From: Verrucomicrobiota bacterium
Lineage (GTDB): Bacteria; Verrucomicrobiota; Verrucomicrobiia; Limisphaerales; DSYF01
Length of the DNA: 64,000 bases
NCBI GenBank assembly: GCA_025457615.1
Contig: JALOTZ010000002.1
Span: 56,813-120,812, forward strand
Reading direction: 5' to 3'
Each line of letters begins with the position of its first letter. Position 1 is the stretch's first letter. Positions 17,503-26,024 of the stretch are shown here, in pieces. A program made the translations under genes and the position numbers. A model generated the notes under the pieces. It did not search any database, had not been told where the DNA came from, and saw only the letters and a list, made by a program, of their open reading frames with translations.

Positions 17503-18612
17503 ATGAGTGAATTCCCACCACCCCTCGATCTGACCCGCGTGAACGTGAAACCGCTGGCGCAGCGCCACACGCTCAGTCCGCTCAACCGCATCCTGGTGGA
17601 GCCGGCGTCAGCGCCTCCGGCGGTGGCGGACGCCGCGCGCGCGGTGATCGAGGGTTGCGCGGCGGCGATTCGCGCGGCCCGGCAGCGGGGGGCGAGTGTG
17701 ATGCTGATCTACGGCGGCCATCTGGTGAAGAACGGGGCCATGGCGATTGTGAACACCCTGATCCGGCAAGGCTGGCTCACCCACCTGGCCACCAACGGCG
17801 CGGGCACCATTCACGACTGGGAGCTGGCATATTTCGGCCAGACGGAGGAGAGCGTGCGCGAGAACATTGCCCGGGGCCAGTTCGGCACCTGGGACGAAAC
17901 CGGCCGCGCCATCAACCTCGCGGTCCTCGCCGGCGCCCTCCGGGGTGAGGGTTTCGGTCGAAGCCTCGGCCGCTTCATCTGCGAGGATGGAACGTCCTTG
18001 CCTTCCGTGGATGAGCTCAAGCGCCTGGTGGTTTCCGAGCCGGGTCATCCCTTCACCGCCGCCCGGGCCGACCTGTTGCAAACCATGCTCCGCCACCAAC
18101 TCGCCGGGGGTCGGATCGAGGTGAAGCATCCGCACCGGCAAAGTTCCATCGTCGGCACGGCCTTCGAGTGCCGGGTGCCGTTGACCGCGCATCCGGGCAT
18201 CGGCTACGACATTTATGCCACGCATCCGCTGTTCAGCGGCGCGGCGATCGGGCGCGCGGGCGGCGAGGATTTCCGCTCGTTCAGCCGCGCGGTGGAGGGT
18301 TTGGATGGCGGGGTGGTGTTGTCGGTGGGCTCGGCCGTCATGGGCCCGCAAGTGTTCGAGAAGAGCGTCAGTTGCGTGAACAACCTGCGGTTGCAGGATG
18401 GACGCGCGATTCTCGAAGGCCATTCCATGTATGTCGTGGACCTGCAGGACGGGGGGAGCTGGGATTGGTCCGCCGGCGAGCCGCCGAAGAGCAACCCGGC
18501 CTACTACCTGCGCTTCTGCAAGAGCTATGCCCGCATGGGGGGTGCGATGCACTACCTGCAATGCCACAACACCGCCTTCGTCCACCATCTGCTGGCCCGG
18601 CTCAACGGGTAA
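17503..18612 (+). CDS. Conserved protein of unknown function (369 aa)
   Basis: I cannot name this family with confidence. It appears soluble, has no signal peptide, and has alpha/beta-like segments such as VMLIYGGHLVKNGAM (about 66-80) and HLATNGAGTIHDWELAYFG (about 91-109). A GSAVMGPQVFEKSVSCVNNL segment (about 275-294) recalls an uncharacterised bacterial family. The TNGAGTIHD loop is vaguely like deoxyhypusine-synthase-type NAD folds, but the hallmark motifs of that enzyme are absent. It lies between the DUF554 gene and an M29 peptidase on the same strand. Confidence 0.6.
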   Translation: MSEFPPPLDLTRVNVKPLAQRHTLSPLNRILVEPASAPPAVADAARAVIEGCAAAIRAARQRGASVMLIYGGHLVKNGAMAIVNTLIRQGWLTHLATNGAGTIHDWELAYFGQTEESVRENIARGQFGTWDETGRAINLAVLAGALRGEGFGRSLGRFICEDGTSLPSVDELKRLVVSEPGHPFTAARADLLQTMLRHQLAGGRIEVKHPHRQSSIVGTAFECRVPLTAHPGIGYDIYATHPLFSGAAIGRAGGEDFRSFSRAVEGLDGGVVLSVGSAVMGPQVFEKSVSCVNNLRLQDGRAILEGHSMYVVDLQDGGSWDWSAGEPPKSNPAYYLRFCKSYARMGGAMHYLQCHNTAFVHHLLARLNG

Positions 18613-18624
18613 CGCCCGGCCGGA

Positions 18625-18646
18625 TTGCGGTCGGCGACGACCGCAA
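18625..18646. terminator. Terminator-like hairpin
   Basis: A perfect 8-bp stem (18625-18632 with 18639-18646) lies 13 bp after the stop of the 369-aa protein gene. There is no T run, so if it terminates transcription it may need help from Rho. Confidence 0.35.
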
Positions 18647-18789
18647 GCGGCCCTCCTCCTTGGGCCTCCTGCCCGTGTTTCCTCACGCCGGTTCCGGCGC
18701 TTCGGTTCCGCGGAAGCTGATTTGTTCCCCCGGAACTCCACGCCTGGCGGCTCGACAACGGCGCCGGTTGGCCTAGCTTTTCCGATCTT

Positions 18790-19899
18790 ATGACCGATCC
18801 GCGCTATTCCAAGCTGGCCAGGGTGCTGGTCACCTACTCGACCAAGGTTCAGCGAAACGACGTCGTGCTGCTCGAGATGATCGATGTGCCCGACGAGTTT
18901 TCCATCGAACTCATGCGGGCCGTTCGGGCCGCGGGCGGGATACCCCTGATTGAGACCCGGCACACCCGCATCACGCGCGAGGTGCTCCAGGGGGTCGGGG
19001 AGGCGCAGGCCCGGTTGATCCGCGACCTTGAACTGTTCCGGATGCGCAAGGTGCAGGCCTACATTGCCATCCGTGGCAGCGCCAACGCCAATGAAACCTC
19101 CGACGTGCCCGGCGACCAGATGTCCCTCTACTCGCGCGTGCTGCGTCCGGTGCTGAACCATCGGGTGGGCAAGACCCGCTGGTGTGTGTTGCGCTGGCCC
19201 ACGCCAAGCATGGCCCAGGCGGCGGGCCTGAGCACCGAGGCGTTCGAGAACCTCTACTTCGACGTCTGTACCATGGACTACCGCAAGATGGCCCGGGCGA
19301 TGGAGCCGCTGCACCGGCGCATGTCGAAGGTGGACCGCGTGCAGATCAAGGGGCCCGGCACCGACCTCACGTTCAGCCTCAAAGGCATCGGCGCCAAGAT
19401 GTGCCGGGGCGATCGGAACATTCCCGACGGCGAAGTGTTCTCGTGCCCGACCCGGACCTCGGCCAACGGGGTGATCCAGTTCAACACGCCCACCCTGTAT
19501 GCCGGGACCCGGTTCGAGAATGTCCGCCTCGAGCTGAAGGACGGGAAGGTGGTCCAGGCCACCGCCAGCCACACCCGGCGGTTGAACGAGATCCTCGATA
19601 CCGACGCCGGGGGCCGCTACATCGGCGAGTTCGCGCTGGGATTCAATCCCCACATCCTCCAGCCGATGTGCGACATCCTGTTCGACGAGAAGATCGCGGG
19701 TTCGCTGCACTTCACGCCCGGCCAGGCGTATGCCGATTGCGGCAACGGCAACCAGTCGGCCATTCACTGGGACATGGTCCTCATCCAGCGCAAGGAGTGG
19801 GGCGGGGGCGAGGTGTGGTTCGACGGCGAACTGATCCGCAAGGACGGATTGTTTGTGACCAAGGACCTCAAGCCCCTCAACCCGCAGAATCTGAAGTGA
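18790..19899 (+). CDS. M29-family metallo-aminopeptidase
   Basis: A 369-residue cytoplasmic aminopeptidase of the AmpS/PepS/AmpT (M29) family, which removes N-terminal residues using two divalent metals. Family regions include IRGSANANETSDVP (about 94-107), the ligand-bearing GEVFSCP (about 215-221), GGRYIGEFALGFNP, GSLHFTPGQAY and the late IHWDM. All expected Glu and His ligands appear present. Length is slightly short for the family (about 410), with the deficit near the N-terminus. Confidence 0.88.
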   Translation: MTDPRYSKLARVLVTYSTKVQRNDVVLLEMIDVPDEFSIELMRAVRAAGGIPLIETRHTRITREVLQGVGEAQARLIRDLELFRMRKVQAYIAIRGSANANETSDVPGDQMSLYSRVLRPVLNHRVGKTRWCVLRWPTPSMAQAAGLSTEAFENLYFDVCTMDYRKMARAMEPLHRRMSKVDRVQIKGPGTDLTFSLKGIGAKMCRGDRNIPDGEVFSCPTRTSANGVIQFNTPTLYAGTRFENVRLELKDGKVVQATASHTRRLNEILDTDAGGRYIGEFALGFNPHILQPMCDILFDEKIAGSLHFTPGQAYADCGNGNQSAIHWDMVLIQRKEWGGGEVWFDGELIRKDGLFVTKDLKPLNPQNLK

Positions 19900-19981
19900 G
19901 GTCGCGGCGCTGCTGGACGCCGGTGGTGGGCGGACCGGCTTTGCATTGAACTTGCGGCATCGGCTTTCTACCGTGCCCTCG

Positions 19982-22126
19982 ATGGCCGCTGCGCCCGCCC
20001 AACCTTCTGCGCGTCCGCCGGACCGACCGGTCACGGCGTTGTGGGGCGTGGGTGCCGAGCGGGCCGCGCAACTGGCCCGTCTCGAGATCCGCACCGTCGG
20101 GGATCTGCTGCTGCACCGGCCACGGCGCTACGAGGATCGGCGGCAGTTCCGTCCCCTCGCACAACTTTCGACCGCGGAAGCGGCCCTCACGCGCGGCACC
20201 GTGGCCGCCATGGGCGTGAAGACATTACGCAGGCGCGCCAAGTCGGTGTTCGAGCTGGTCCTCGAGGACGGCACCGCGCGGCTGCACTGCCGGTGGTGGA
20301 ATCTCCCGTTCATGGAAAACTACTTCGCCGTGGGCGATGATGTGCTGGTGTTCGGCAAGCTCACCGGACTCAAGCCCCGCACCATGGACCATCCCGAAAC
20401 CGAGGTGGTCGAGGCCGGCGAGGAGAGCTCGATCCACATGGGCCGCATCGTGCCGGTGTATCCGCTGACCGAGGGGTTGCCCCAGCGCTGGCTGCGGGGA
20501 TTGATCTGGCGGACGCTCCAGAGAACAGGACCGGCTTCCAGCCTGTCCTCCGACTCACCTGCCGCTGGCGAGGGCCGGTCGGCCGCGCAACAGATCGCCC
20601 CCGTGAAGATCACCCGCGGGTCCTCCGCGCCGCTTCCTGAACTTGCAGCAGAGCCTTGGGTCGAAGCGGTGCCCGCTGGGCCTGCGAACCCAACCCCAAG
20701 TGTGGGGACAGGCACGAGGCCTGTCCCACGGGAACAAGCCATCCACATGCTGCATTGCCCGGAAACGTTGGAGGACGCCGAGCGGGCCCGGCAGCGGCTG
20801 GCCTTGGACGAGTTCATCGTTCTGCAGCGTGAAATCCGGGCGCGGCGGCTCCGGTTCGAGGCCAAGGCGCGGGGTCTGCCGTGTCGCGGCGACAACCACC
20901 TGATCAAACCCTTCCTGGCTCAACTCGGCTTTGTCCTCACGGACGCCCAAACCCGGGTGTTGCGGGAGATTCGCGAGGACCTGGGGGGGGCGCATCCGAT
21001 GCGGCGTCTGCTGCAAGGGGACGTGGGCTCGGGCAAAACCGCCGTCGCCGCCTGCACGGCCTTGATGGCGCTGGAGAGCGGATTCCATGTGGTGCTGATG
21101 GCGCCCACGGAAATCCTGGCCGACCAACACTTCCGCAACTTCACCCGCTGGTTCGAGCCGCTGGGGGTGACTGTCGAGCTGCAAACCGGAAGCCGCAAGG
21201 GAGCAAGCCCTGAACGATCGGAGCTGGCAGATCGGGGATCGGGTGCGCTCGTGATCGGCACGCACGCGCTGATCGAATCCGGCTTCGCCGTCCCGCGCCT
21301 GGGCCTGGTGATCATCGATGAGCAGCACAAGTTTGGGGTCGAGCAGCGGGAGCAGTTGCTGCGCAAGGGCCACTACCCGCATCTGCTGGTGATGACCGCC
21401 ACCCCCATCCCGCGCACCTTGGGCCTCACCCTCTATGGCGACCTGGATGTGTCCGTGATCGACCGCCTGCCAGCCGGTCGCGGTCGTGTGAGGACCTTTG
21501 TCCGGCCGGCCGACCGATTGCCCAAGGTTTGGGAGTTCGTCCGGACCCAACTCGAGGCCGGGCGCCAGGCGTATGTCGTTTATCCGCGCGTGGAGGACAC
21601 CGCGGGCGGAACCACCAAGGCGGTGCTGCGGGAGTACGAGCGGATTGAAGCCGCGCTGGCCCCGCACCAGGCCGGGTTGTTGCATGGGCGACTCAAAGCG
21701 GGGGAGCGGGAACGGGTGATGACCGGCTTCCGCACCGGGTCGATTGGGGTGCTGGTGGCCACCTCGTTGGTGGAGGTGGGGGTGGATGTTCCGAACGCCA
21801 CGGTGATGGTGATCGAGAACGCCGAGCAGTTCGGCCTGGCCCAGTTGCACCAGTTGCGCGGGCGCATCGGACGGGGCGCGCACGAATCCCACTGCATCCT
21901 CGTCTCCGAAGCGAAGACGCCGGAGGTGCGGGAACGGCTGCGGGTGCTGGAGGACACCACGGACGGATTCCGCATTGCCGAGGCGGATTTGAAACTGCGG
22001 GGTCCGGGCGAGTTGTTGGGGCAACAGCAGAGCGGGGCCCCCCGGTTCCGGTTTGCCGATCTGACGCAGGATCTGGGCTTGGTTCAACAGGCCCGGGAGC
22101 TGGTGGCCTTGGATGCCTTCCCATGA
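19982..22126 (+). CDS. recG: ATP-dependent DNA helicase RecG
   Basis: A 714-residue branch-migration helicase that remodels stalled forks and D-loops. It has an N-terminal wedge/OB domain (about 15-150), Walker A GDVGSGKT (346-353), motif II DEQH (446-449), and the C-terminal VGVDVPNATVMVIENAEQFGL-type region with the QLRGRIGRG motif VI. Residues about 181-250 are a low-complexity insertion between the wedge domain and the IHMLHCPETLEDA segment that should follow closely. I start at the ATG at 19982; a TTG at 19946 is also possible. It is longer than E. coli RecG (693), consistent with the insertion. Confidence 0.95.
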   Translation: MAAAPAQPSARPPDRPVTALWGVGAERAAQLARLEIRTVGDLLLHRPRRYEDRRQFRPLAQLSTAEAALTRGTVAAMGVKTLRRRAKSVFELVLEDGTARLHCRWWNLPFMENYFAVGDDVLVFGKLTGLKPRTMDHPETEVVEAGEESSIHMGRIVPVYPLTEGLPQRWLRGLIWRTLQRTGPASSLSSDSPAAGEGRSAAQQIAPVKITRGSSAPLPELAAEPWVEAVPAGPANPTPSVGTGTRPVPREQAIHMLHCPETLEDAERARQRLALDEFIVLQREIRARRLRFEAKARGLPCRGDNHLIKPFLAQLGFVLTDAQTRVLREIREDLGGAHPMRRLLQGDVGSGKTAVAACTALMALESGFHVVLMAPTEILADQHFRNFTRWFEPLGVTVELQTGSRKGASPERSELADRGSGALVIGTHALIESGFAVPRLGLVIIDEQHKFGVEQREQLLRKGHYPHLLVMTATPIPRTLGLTLYGDLDVSVIDRLPAGRGRVRTFVRPADRLPKVWEFVRTQLEAGRQAYVVYPRVEDTAGGTTKAVLREYERIEAALAPHQAGLLHGRLKAGERERVMTGFRTGSIGVLVATSLVEVGVDVPNATVMVIENAEQFGLAQLHQLRGRIGRGAHESHCILVSEAKTPEVRERLRVLEDTTDGFRIAEADLKLRGPGELLGQQQSGAPRFRFADLTQDLGLVQQARELVALDAFP
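20522..20731 (+). repeat. In-frame insertion within recG (about 70 codons)
   Basis: Encodes Ala/Ser/Pro/Gly-rich sequence (GPASSLSSDSP ... PSVGTGTRPVPRE) between conserved RecG blocks. Its DNA contains accggcttccagcctgtcc, which resembles the left end of the ksgA insertion. It also has an internal near-palindrome around gacaggcacgaggcctgtcc. The frame is kept throughout. Confidence 0.5.
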
Positions 22127-22203
22127 ACCGTCCGCAGCCAGACGGGCTGGGCGAAGTCAGCCGGGGGATTGCTCAACCGGGCAAACCCGGCTACGTTGCC
22201 CCC

Positions 22204-22557
22204 ATGAAACTCGCGCTTCCGATCTTCTGTGCCGCCGTCGCCCTGGTTGTGGGATGCAGTGACCAGAGCGGCAAGCCGGGTCAACCGACCAACTCGGTCT
22301 CGTCCTCCAGCCCCCTCACCGCGCCGGTGGACTATCTCGGGGCGGTCGGCAACGCCAAACAGCAGGCCGTGAAGACGGTGGACATCAGCTCGCTGACCCA
22401 GGCGGTGCAGATGTTCCAGGTGAGTGAGGGGCGGTTGCCGAAGGATCTGAACGAATTGGTCACGATGAAGTACATCGCGAAGATCCCCGCGGCGCCCTAC
22501 GGGAAAAAAATCGTTTACAATCCCGCCACCGGCCAGGTGAGTGTGGTGCCCCAGTAG
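22204..22557 (+). CDS. Small lipoprotein with pseudopilin-like C-terminal region
   Basis: A 117-residue exported lipoprotein. Signal sequence 1-17 ends in the lipobox VVGC with C18. The body has [27 protein letters not shown] (about 63-89) followed by a proline-containing beta region. This is reminiscent of the globular domain of type II secretion or type IV pseudopilins, but no prepilin N-terminal helix is present. Function is unknown. The frame extends upstream to 22123, but the ATG at 22204 gives the signal peptide. It lies between recG and guaA. Confidence 0.7.
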   Translation: MKLALPIFCAAVALVVGCSDQSGKPGQPTNSVSSSSPLTAPVDYLGAVGNAKQQAVKTVDISSLTQAVQMFQVSEGRLPKDLNELVTMKYIAKIPAAPYGKKIVYNPATGQVSVVPQ

Positions 22558-22681
22558 GCTGTCCGGTCTCGCGGGACACGCGTCCCCGAAGCGGCTGAAC
22601 GCAGATCCGCCGAGCCCTTTCGCTCCTTGTCAGTTTTCACTGGCCAAGCGCCGTGCCCGGCCCACACTCTCCCTTTTTCGC

Positions 22682-24223
22682 ATGGTGGAGCAGATCGTCA
22701 TTCTGGATTTCGGGTCGCAATACACGCAGGTGATCGCGCGGCGCATCCGCGAGTGCAACGTGTATTCGGTCATCCTGCCCTACAACACCCCGGCCCGCGA
22801 GATCGCCGCCCTGAAACCGCGCGGGCTGATTCTGTCCGGCGGCCCCTCGAGCGTTTACGCACCGGATGCGCCGTTGCCGGATCGGGGGCTGTTCCAGCTG
22901 GGTGTGCCCATCCTGGGCATCTGCTTTGGCGTGCAGTTGCTGGCGCACTACCTGGGCGGCAAGGTCGAGCGCGGCCAGAAGCGCGAATACGGCAAGGGGA
23001 CGCTGCGGGTGCTGGACAAGAGTTGCGCGCTGTTCGAAGGGCTGCCGTCCAGCCTCCAGGTCTGGAACTCGCACGGCGACAAACTCACCCGGCTGCCCAG
23101 GGGCTTTGCCGTGGTGGCGGCGAGCGACAATTCCGATTACGCGGTCATCGAGCAGCGCGAGAAACGGTTTTACGGGTTCCAGTTTCATCCCGAGGTCGCC
23201 CACACCCCGCGCGGACGCGAGATCCTCTCCAATTTTGTCCACAAGATCTGCGGCTGCGGCAAGGAGTGGACGATGCGCAATTACATCGACCAGGCGGTGG
23301 AGGACATCCGTGCGCAGGTCGGCCGGGGCCACGTCATCCTGGGGTTGAGCGGCGGCGTCGATTCGAGCGTGGCGGCGGCGCTCATCCACCGGGCCATCGG
23401 CAGTCAACTCACCTGTATTTTCGTCAACAACGGCCTGCTGCGGGCGCGCGAGGCAGACGTGGTGCGCCAGGTCTTTGGAAAGCATTTCCAGGTGAAGCTG
23501 CAGTACGAGGATGCCACCCGGCTGTTCCTCAAGCGGCTGAAGGGCGTCACGGACCCGGAGCGCAAGCGCAAGATCATCGGCAAGACCTTCATCGAAGTCT
23601 TCCAGGCGGCCACCCAGCGGGCCGGCAAGGCCGACTTCCTGGCCCAGGGGACCCTGTATCCCGACGTCATCGAGTCCGTCCCCATCAGCGGCAATCCGGC
23701 GGCGCTGATCAAGAGCCATCACAATGTCGGCGGTTTGCCCAAACGGATGAAGTTCAAGCTGGTCGAGCCCCTGCGCTGCCTGTTCAAGGACGAGGTGCGC
23801 GTGCTGGGACTCGAGTTGGGGTTGCCGCCCGAGATCGTGTATCGGCAGCCGTTCCCCGGACCCGGGCTGGCCGTGCGGTGTCTCGGTGAGTTGACCCCCA
23901 AGAAACTCACCATCCTGCGCCAGGCCGACGCCATCGTGGTCGAGGAGATGAAGGCCAGCGACTGGTATTACAAACTCTGGCAAAGCTTCGCCGTGCTGCT
24001 GCCCTGCAAGAGCGTCGGCGTGATGGGTGATGAACGCACCTACGACTTCACCATTGCCGTGCGCGCCGTGGAATCGCAGGACGGCATGACGGCCGACTGG
24101 GTGAAGCTTCCTTACGAACTGTTGGAGAAGGTGTCCAACCGCATCATCAACGAGGTGAGCGGCGTGAACCGGTGCGTGTTCGACATCACCAGCAAACCGC
24201 CCGGCACAATCGAGTGGGAGTAG
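22682..24223 (+). CDS. guaA: GMP synthase (glutamine-hydrolysing)
   Basis: Converts XMP to GMP with glutamine and ATP. The 513-residue protein has an N-terminal class I amidotransferase domain with nucleophile C81 (GICFGVQ) and H169/E171 (FHPEV). An ATP-pyrophosphatase domain with SGGVDSS (223-229) follows, then a dimerisation domain ending in the family terminus KPPGTIEWE. The frame is open 47 codons upstream, but the ATG at 22682 starts the conserved sequence. Confidence 0.97.
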   Translation: MVEQIVILDFGSQYTQVIARRIRECNVYSVILPYNTPAREIAALKPRGLILSGGPSSVYAPDAPLPDRGLFQLGVPILGICFGVQLLAHYLGGKVERGQKREYGKGTLRVLDKSCALFEGLPSSLQVWNSHGDKLTRLPRGFAVVAASDNSDYAVIEQREKRFYGFQFHPEVAHTPRGREILSNFVHKICGCGKEWTMRNYIDQAVEDIRAQVGRGHVILGLSGGVDSSVAAALIHRAIGSQLTCIFVNNGLLRAREADVVRQVFGKHFQVKLQYEDATRLFLKRLKGVTDPERKRKIIGKTFIEVFQAATQRAGKADFLAQGTLYPDVIESVPISGNPAALIKSHHNVGGLPKRMKFKLVEPLRCLFKDEVRVLGLELGLPPEIVYRQPFPGPGLAVRCLGELTPKKLTILRQADAIVVEEMKASDWYYKLWQSFAVLLPCKSVGVMGDERTYDFTIAVRAVESQDGMTADWVKLPYELLEKVSNRIINEVSGVNRCVFDITSKPPGTIEWE

Positions 24224-24292
24224 GCAATCTCGCGGCCGCTTCGAGGGCCCCGGTTCCCGCTGGCCACCGCCAGCCAACCCAACTTGTGCCCC

Positions 24293-25426
24293 TCAGGGTC
24301 CGGCGGAAATCCAGGCGCGCCAGAAGGTCCGGCCGCTGGGCAGGGGCAGGGAAACCGTCTGCGGATCATTGGTCTGCTTCAGCGTCAGCACCGTCAGCCA
24401 GTTCGTCGAGGTCAGGTTGGTGACGGTCTGGATCTGGTTGGTCCAGCCGACATCGCCCCTGAGCGTCAGCCAGAGGTTGGTGGCGCCACGGGTCAGGGAC
24501 AGCAGGGGCCGGCGCGGGAGCGCTGGCGCGTCGCTGAAGTCGGGGATCCCGTCGCCGTCCGCATCGTTCAGGTCGTCAAGGGAAAGCTGCCAGGTGTAAT
24601 AGTCCGCCTCGAGCGTGTTCAGGTCGCCGTCCAGAAACTCCACGTTGCCGAAGTAGTTGGTGGGGTAGGCGGCCTCGCGGAAGAACATCGTGTTGGTGTA
24701 GAGACCGATCCCCTGGGCGAGCGCGTTGGTGAGGCTGGCGCTCCACAGGGTCAGTTCGTTCGTCGGGTTCGTGGTGGATTTCGCGAATTGCAGCGGACCC
24801 CGCAGGGTGTCGGTAAGGGCGGTGTTCGTCACCGAGAGCGTGCCCGCCACATTGGTCGTGCCTGGTGTGTAGGTGAGCACGCCTTGGTATTCGAGGAGCT
24901 CGAAGGAATGGAAAAAGTTCAGGTCTACGAACGGATTGGCGGGGTCGGGCACGGTGAGGACACAGGTGCCTTGGGCGGACCCCGCGTTCCGAGACCAGGT
25001 GGCCTGGACATCGCCGAGGTAAGCAATGCCGGGGACCTGGAGAAATCCAGTCGTCGCAAGGCCGTTCACCGGCTGCGAGACTTCGAAGAAATCCGGGAAG
25101 CCGTTCCCGTTGGCATCGCCGGCATCGGGCACATCCACGGCCAGGAAGCCTTGGAAGGTTCCCTCCAGCCAATACTCCTCATACAGGTCCACGGAGCTGT
25201 AGTGGCTGTATCCGGTCTGGTCGGTATCGATGGCCAGCTCGCCGTTCAGGCCGGACCCGATAGTGGTCAGGTCAAGCGTGTAGGTGAATCCTCCGCCGCC
25301 GTTGGCACTGGCGCCGCTAAAGCGCAGCGACCAGCTACAGAGGCGGGCCTGGGCTGTTTGGGCGGCGTGGGCGGTGGAGGCGAGGCCCGGCAAGAGCGCC
25401 AGGAGGAGGATGCGAAGTGTGTTCAT
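24293..25426 (-). CDS. Secreted protein with calcium-binding-type repeats
   Basis: A 377-residue exported protein. The signal peptide is MNTLRILLLALLPGLASTAHA, so I start at 25426, although the frame continues upstream through repeat DNA. The body is all-beta and Asn/Thr-rich with two thrombospondin type 3-like Asp/Gly loops (DANGNGFPDF and DADGDGIPDF) that usually bind calcium. The C-terminal module (TSTNWLTVLT ... FWRAWISAGP) resembles the tails of other exported proteins in this window. No enzyme family recognised. Confidence 0.7.
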   Translation of the reverse strand: MNTLRILLLALLPGLASTAHAAQTAQARLCSWSLRFSGASANGGGGFTYTLDLTTIGSGLNGELAIDTDQTGYSHYSSVDLYEEYWLEGTFQGFLAVDVPDAGDANGNGFPDFFEVSQPVNGLATTGFLQVPGIAYLGDVQATWSRNAGSAQGTCVLTVPDPANPFVDLNFFHSFELLEYQGVLTYTPGTTNVAGTLSVTNTALTDTLRGPLQFAKSTTNPTNELTLWSASLTNALAQGIGLYTNTMFFREAAYPTNYFGNVEFLDGDLNTLEADYYTWQLSLDDLNDADGDGIPDFSDAPALPRRPLLSLTRGATNLWLTLRGDVGWTNQIQTVTNLTSTNWLTVLTLKQTNDPQTVSLPLPSGRTFWRAWISAGP

Positions 25427-25513
25427 GGCCTTTTGGAACTTGACGCTGCCAATGCACCAGAATTCACGCGCTGGTTCAACCCTATTCTGGCTTGCGCCAG
25501 CAGTTCTCATTTT

Positions 25514-25620
25514 GGAGCGCGGGTCCGCGACCCGCAGCCGCTTCGACTGGAACCAGGCCACTGGAAGCTTGAGAACGGCCTTCCGTGGCGGGGGTGCTGC
25601 GGCTCATGGAGCCGCGCTCC
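25514..25620. repeat. Family B palindromic repeat, copy 3
   Basis: The 107-bp core starts ggagcgcgg and ends ccgcgctcc. It is extended by a perfect 10-bp outer inverted pair (ttctcatttt 25504-25513 and aaaatgagaa 25626-25635), so the full palindrome is 25504-25635. The outer arms match the position, and partly the sequence, of those around copy 2. Confidence 0.8.
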
Positions 25621-25662
25621 GGGCCAAAATGAGAATGGCCGGGCTTGCGCGAGCGAGCCGGG

Positions 25663-25813
25663 TGCATTTGACACTGTCCACGAGGCCAAATCGGCGGGAG
25701 CGCGGCGTTTACGCCGCTTCACCGTCCACCCGCCCACCGGCCAGTAGCTTCGTCTTGAGGCGCTCGAACCCTGAAGCGGCCTGAAGGCCGCGCGCCGGGA
25801 CAGTGTCAAGTGC
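25663..25813. repeat. Family A palindromic repeat, copy 3
   Basis: A 151-bp element with the family ends (tgcatttgacactgtcc and gggacagtgtcaagtgc) and the shared hairpin gcggcctgaaggccgc. The middle differs from copies 1 and 2 but is nearly identical to copy 4, so copies 3 and 4 form a second subfamily. Confidence 0.8.
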
Positions 25814-25931
25814 GCCCGAGGGAGCCCCGACGATGGGCCGGACCGCTGGCCGCGCCCCTTGGTCCCGCCGTCTCGGGATCGCGTGGCCCCGCGGTCTTGC
25901 CGTCGCGCTGTCTCGTCTCCTGATTTTCTAT

Positions 25932-25960
25932 TTGACCGCCTTGGATTCTTCCAGTAATCC
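25932..25960 (+). promoter_or_regulatory. Possible promoter of the pilus-like operon
   Basis: TTGACC (25932-25937) is followed after exactly 17 nt by TAATCC (25955-25960), 65 nt before the first gene. The -10 match is poor, so this is only the best candidate in the gap. Confidence 0.3.
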
Positions 25961-26024
25961 CCACGCACCGGAATTTTTCCCAGGCGGCGGTGGCTGCGTT
26001 GGGTGGACATTTTCCTGCGGACCG

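Larger units (their letters stand above)
25427..26024. other. Intergenic region upstream of the pilus-like locus
   Basis: A 598-bp gap between divergent genes, filled largely by a family B repeat followed 43 bp later by a family A repeat. The last 210 bp before pilM should carry the promoter of the pilus-like operon. Confidence 0.6.

Noticed and set aside
17608..20094. 828-aa minus-strand open frame
   Set aside because: Antisense to the 369-aa protein, M29 peptidase and start of recG. No domain pattern.
22637..24277. 546-aa minus-strand open frame
   Set aside because: Antisense to guaA, which is complete and canonical.
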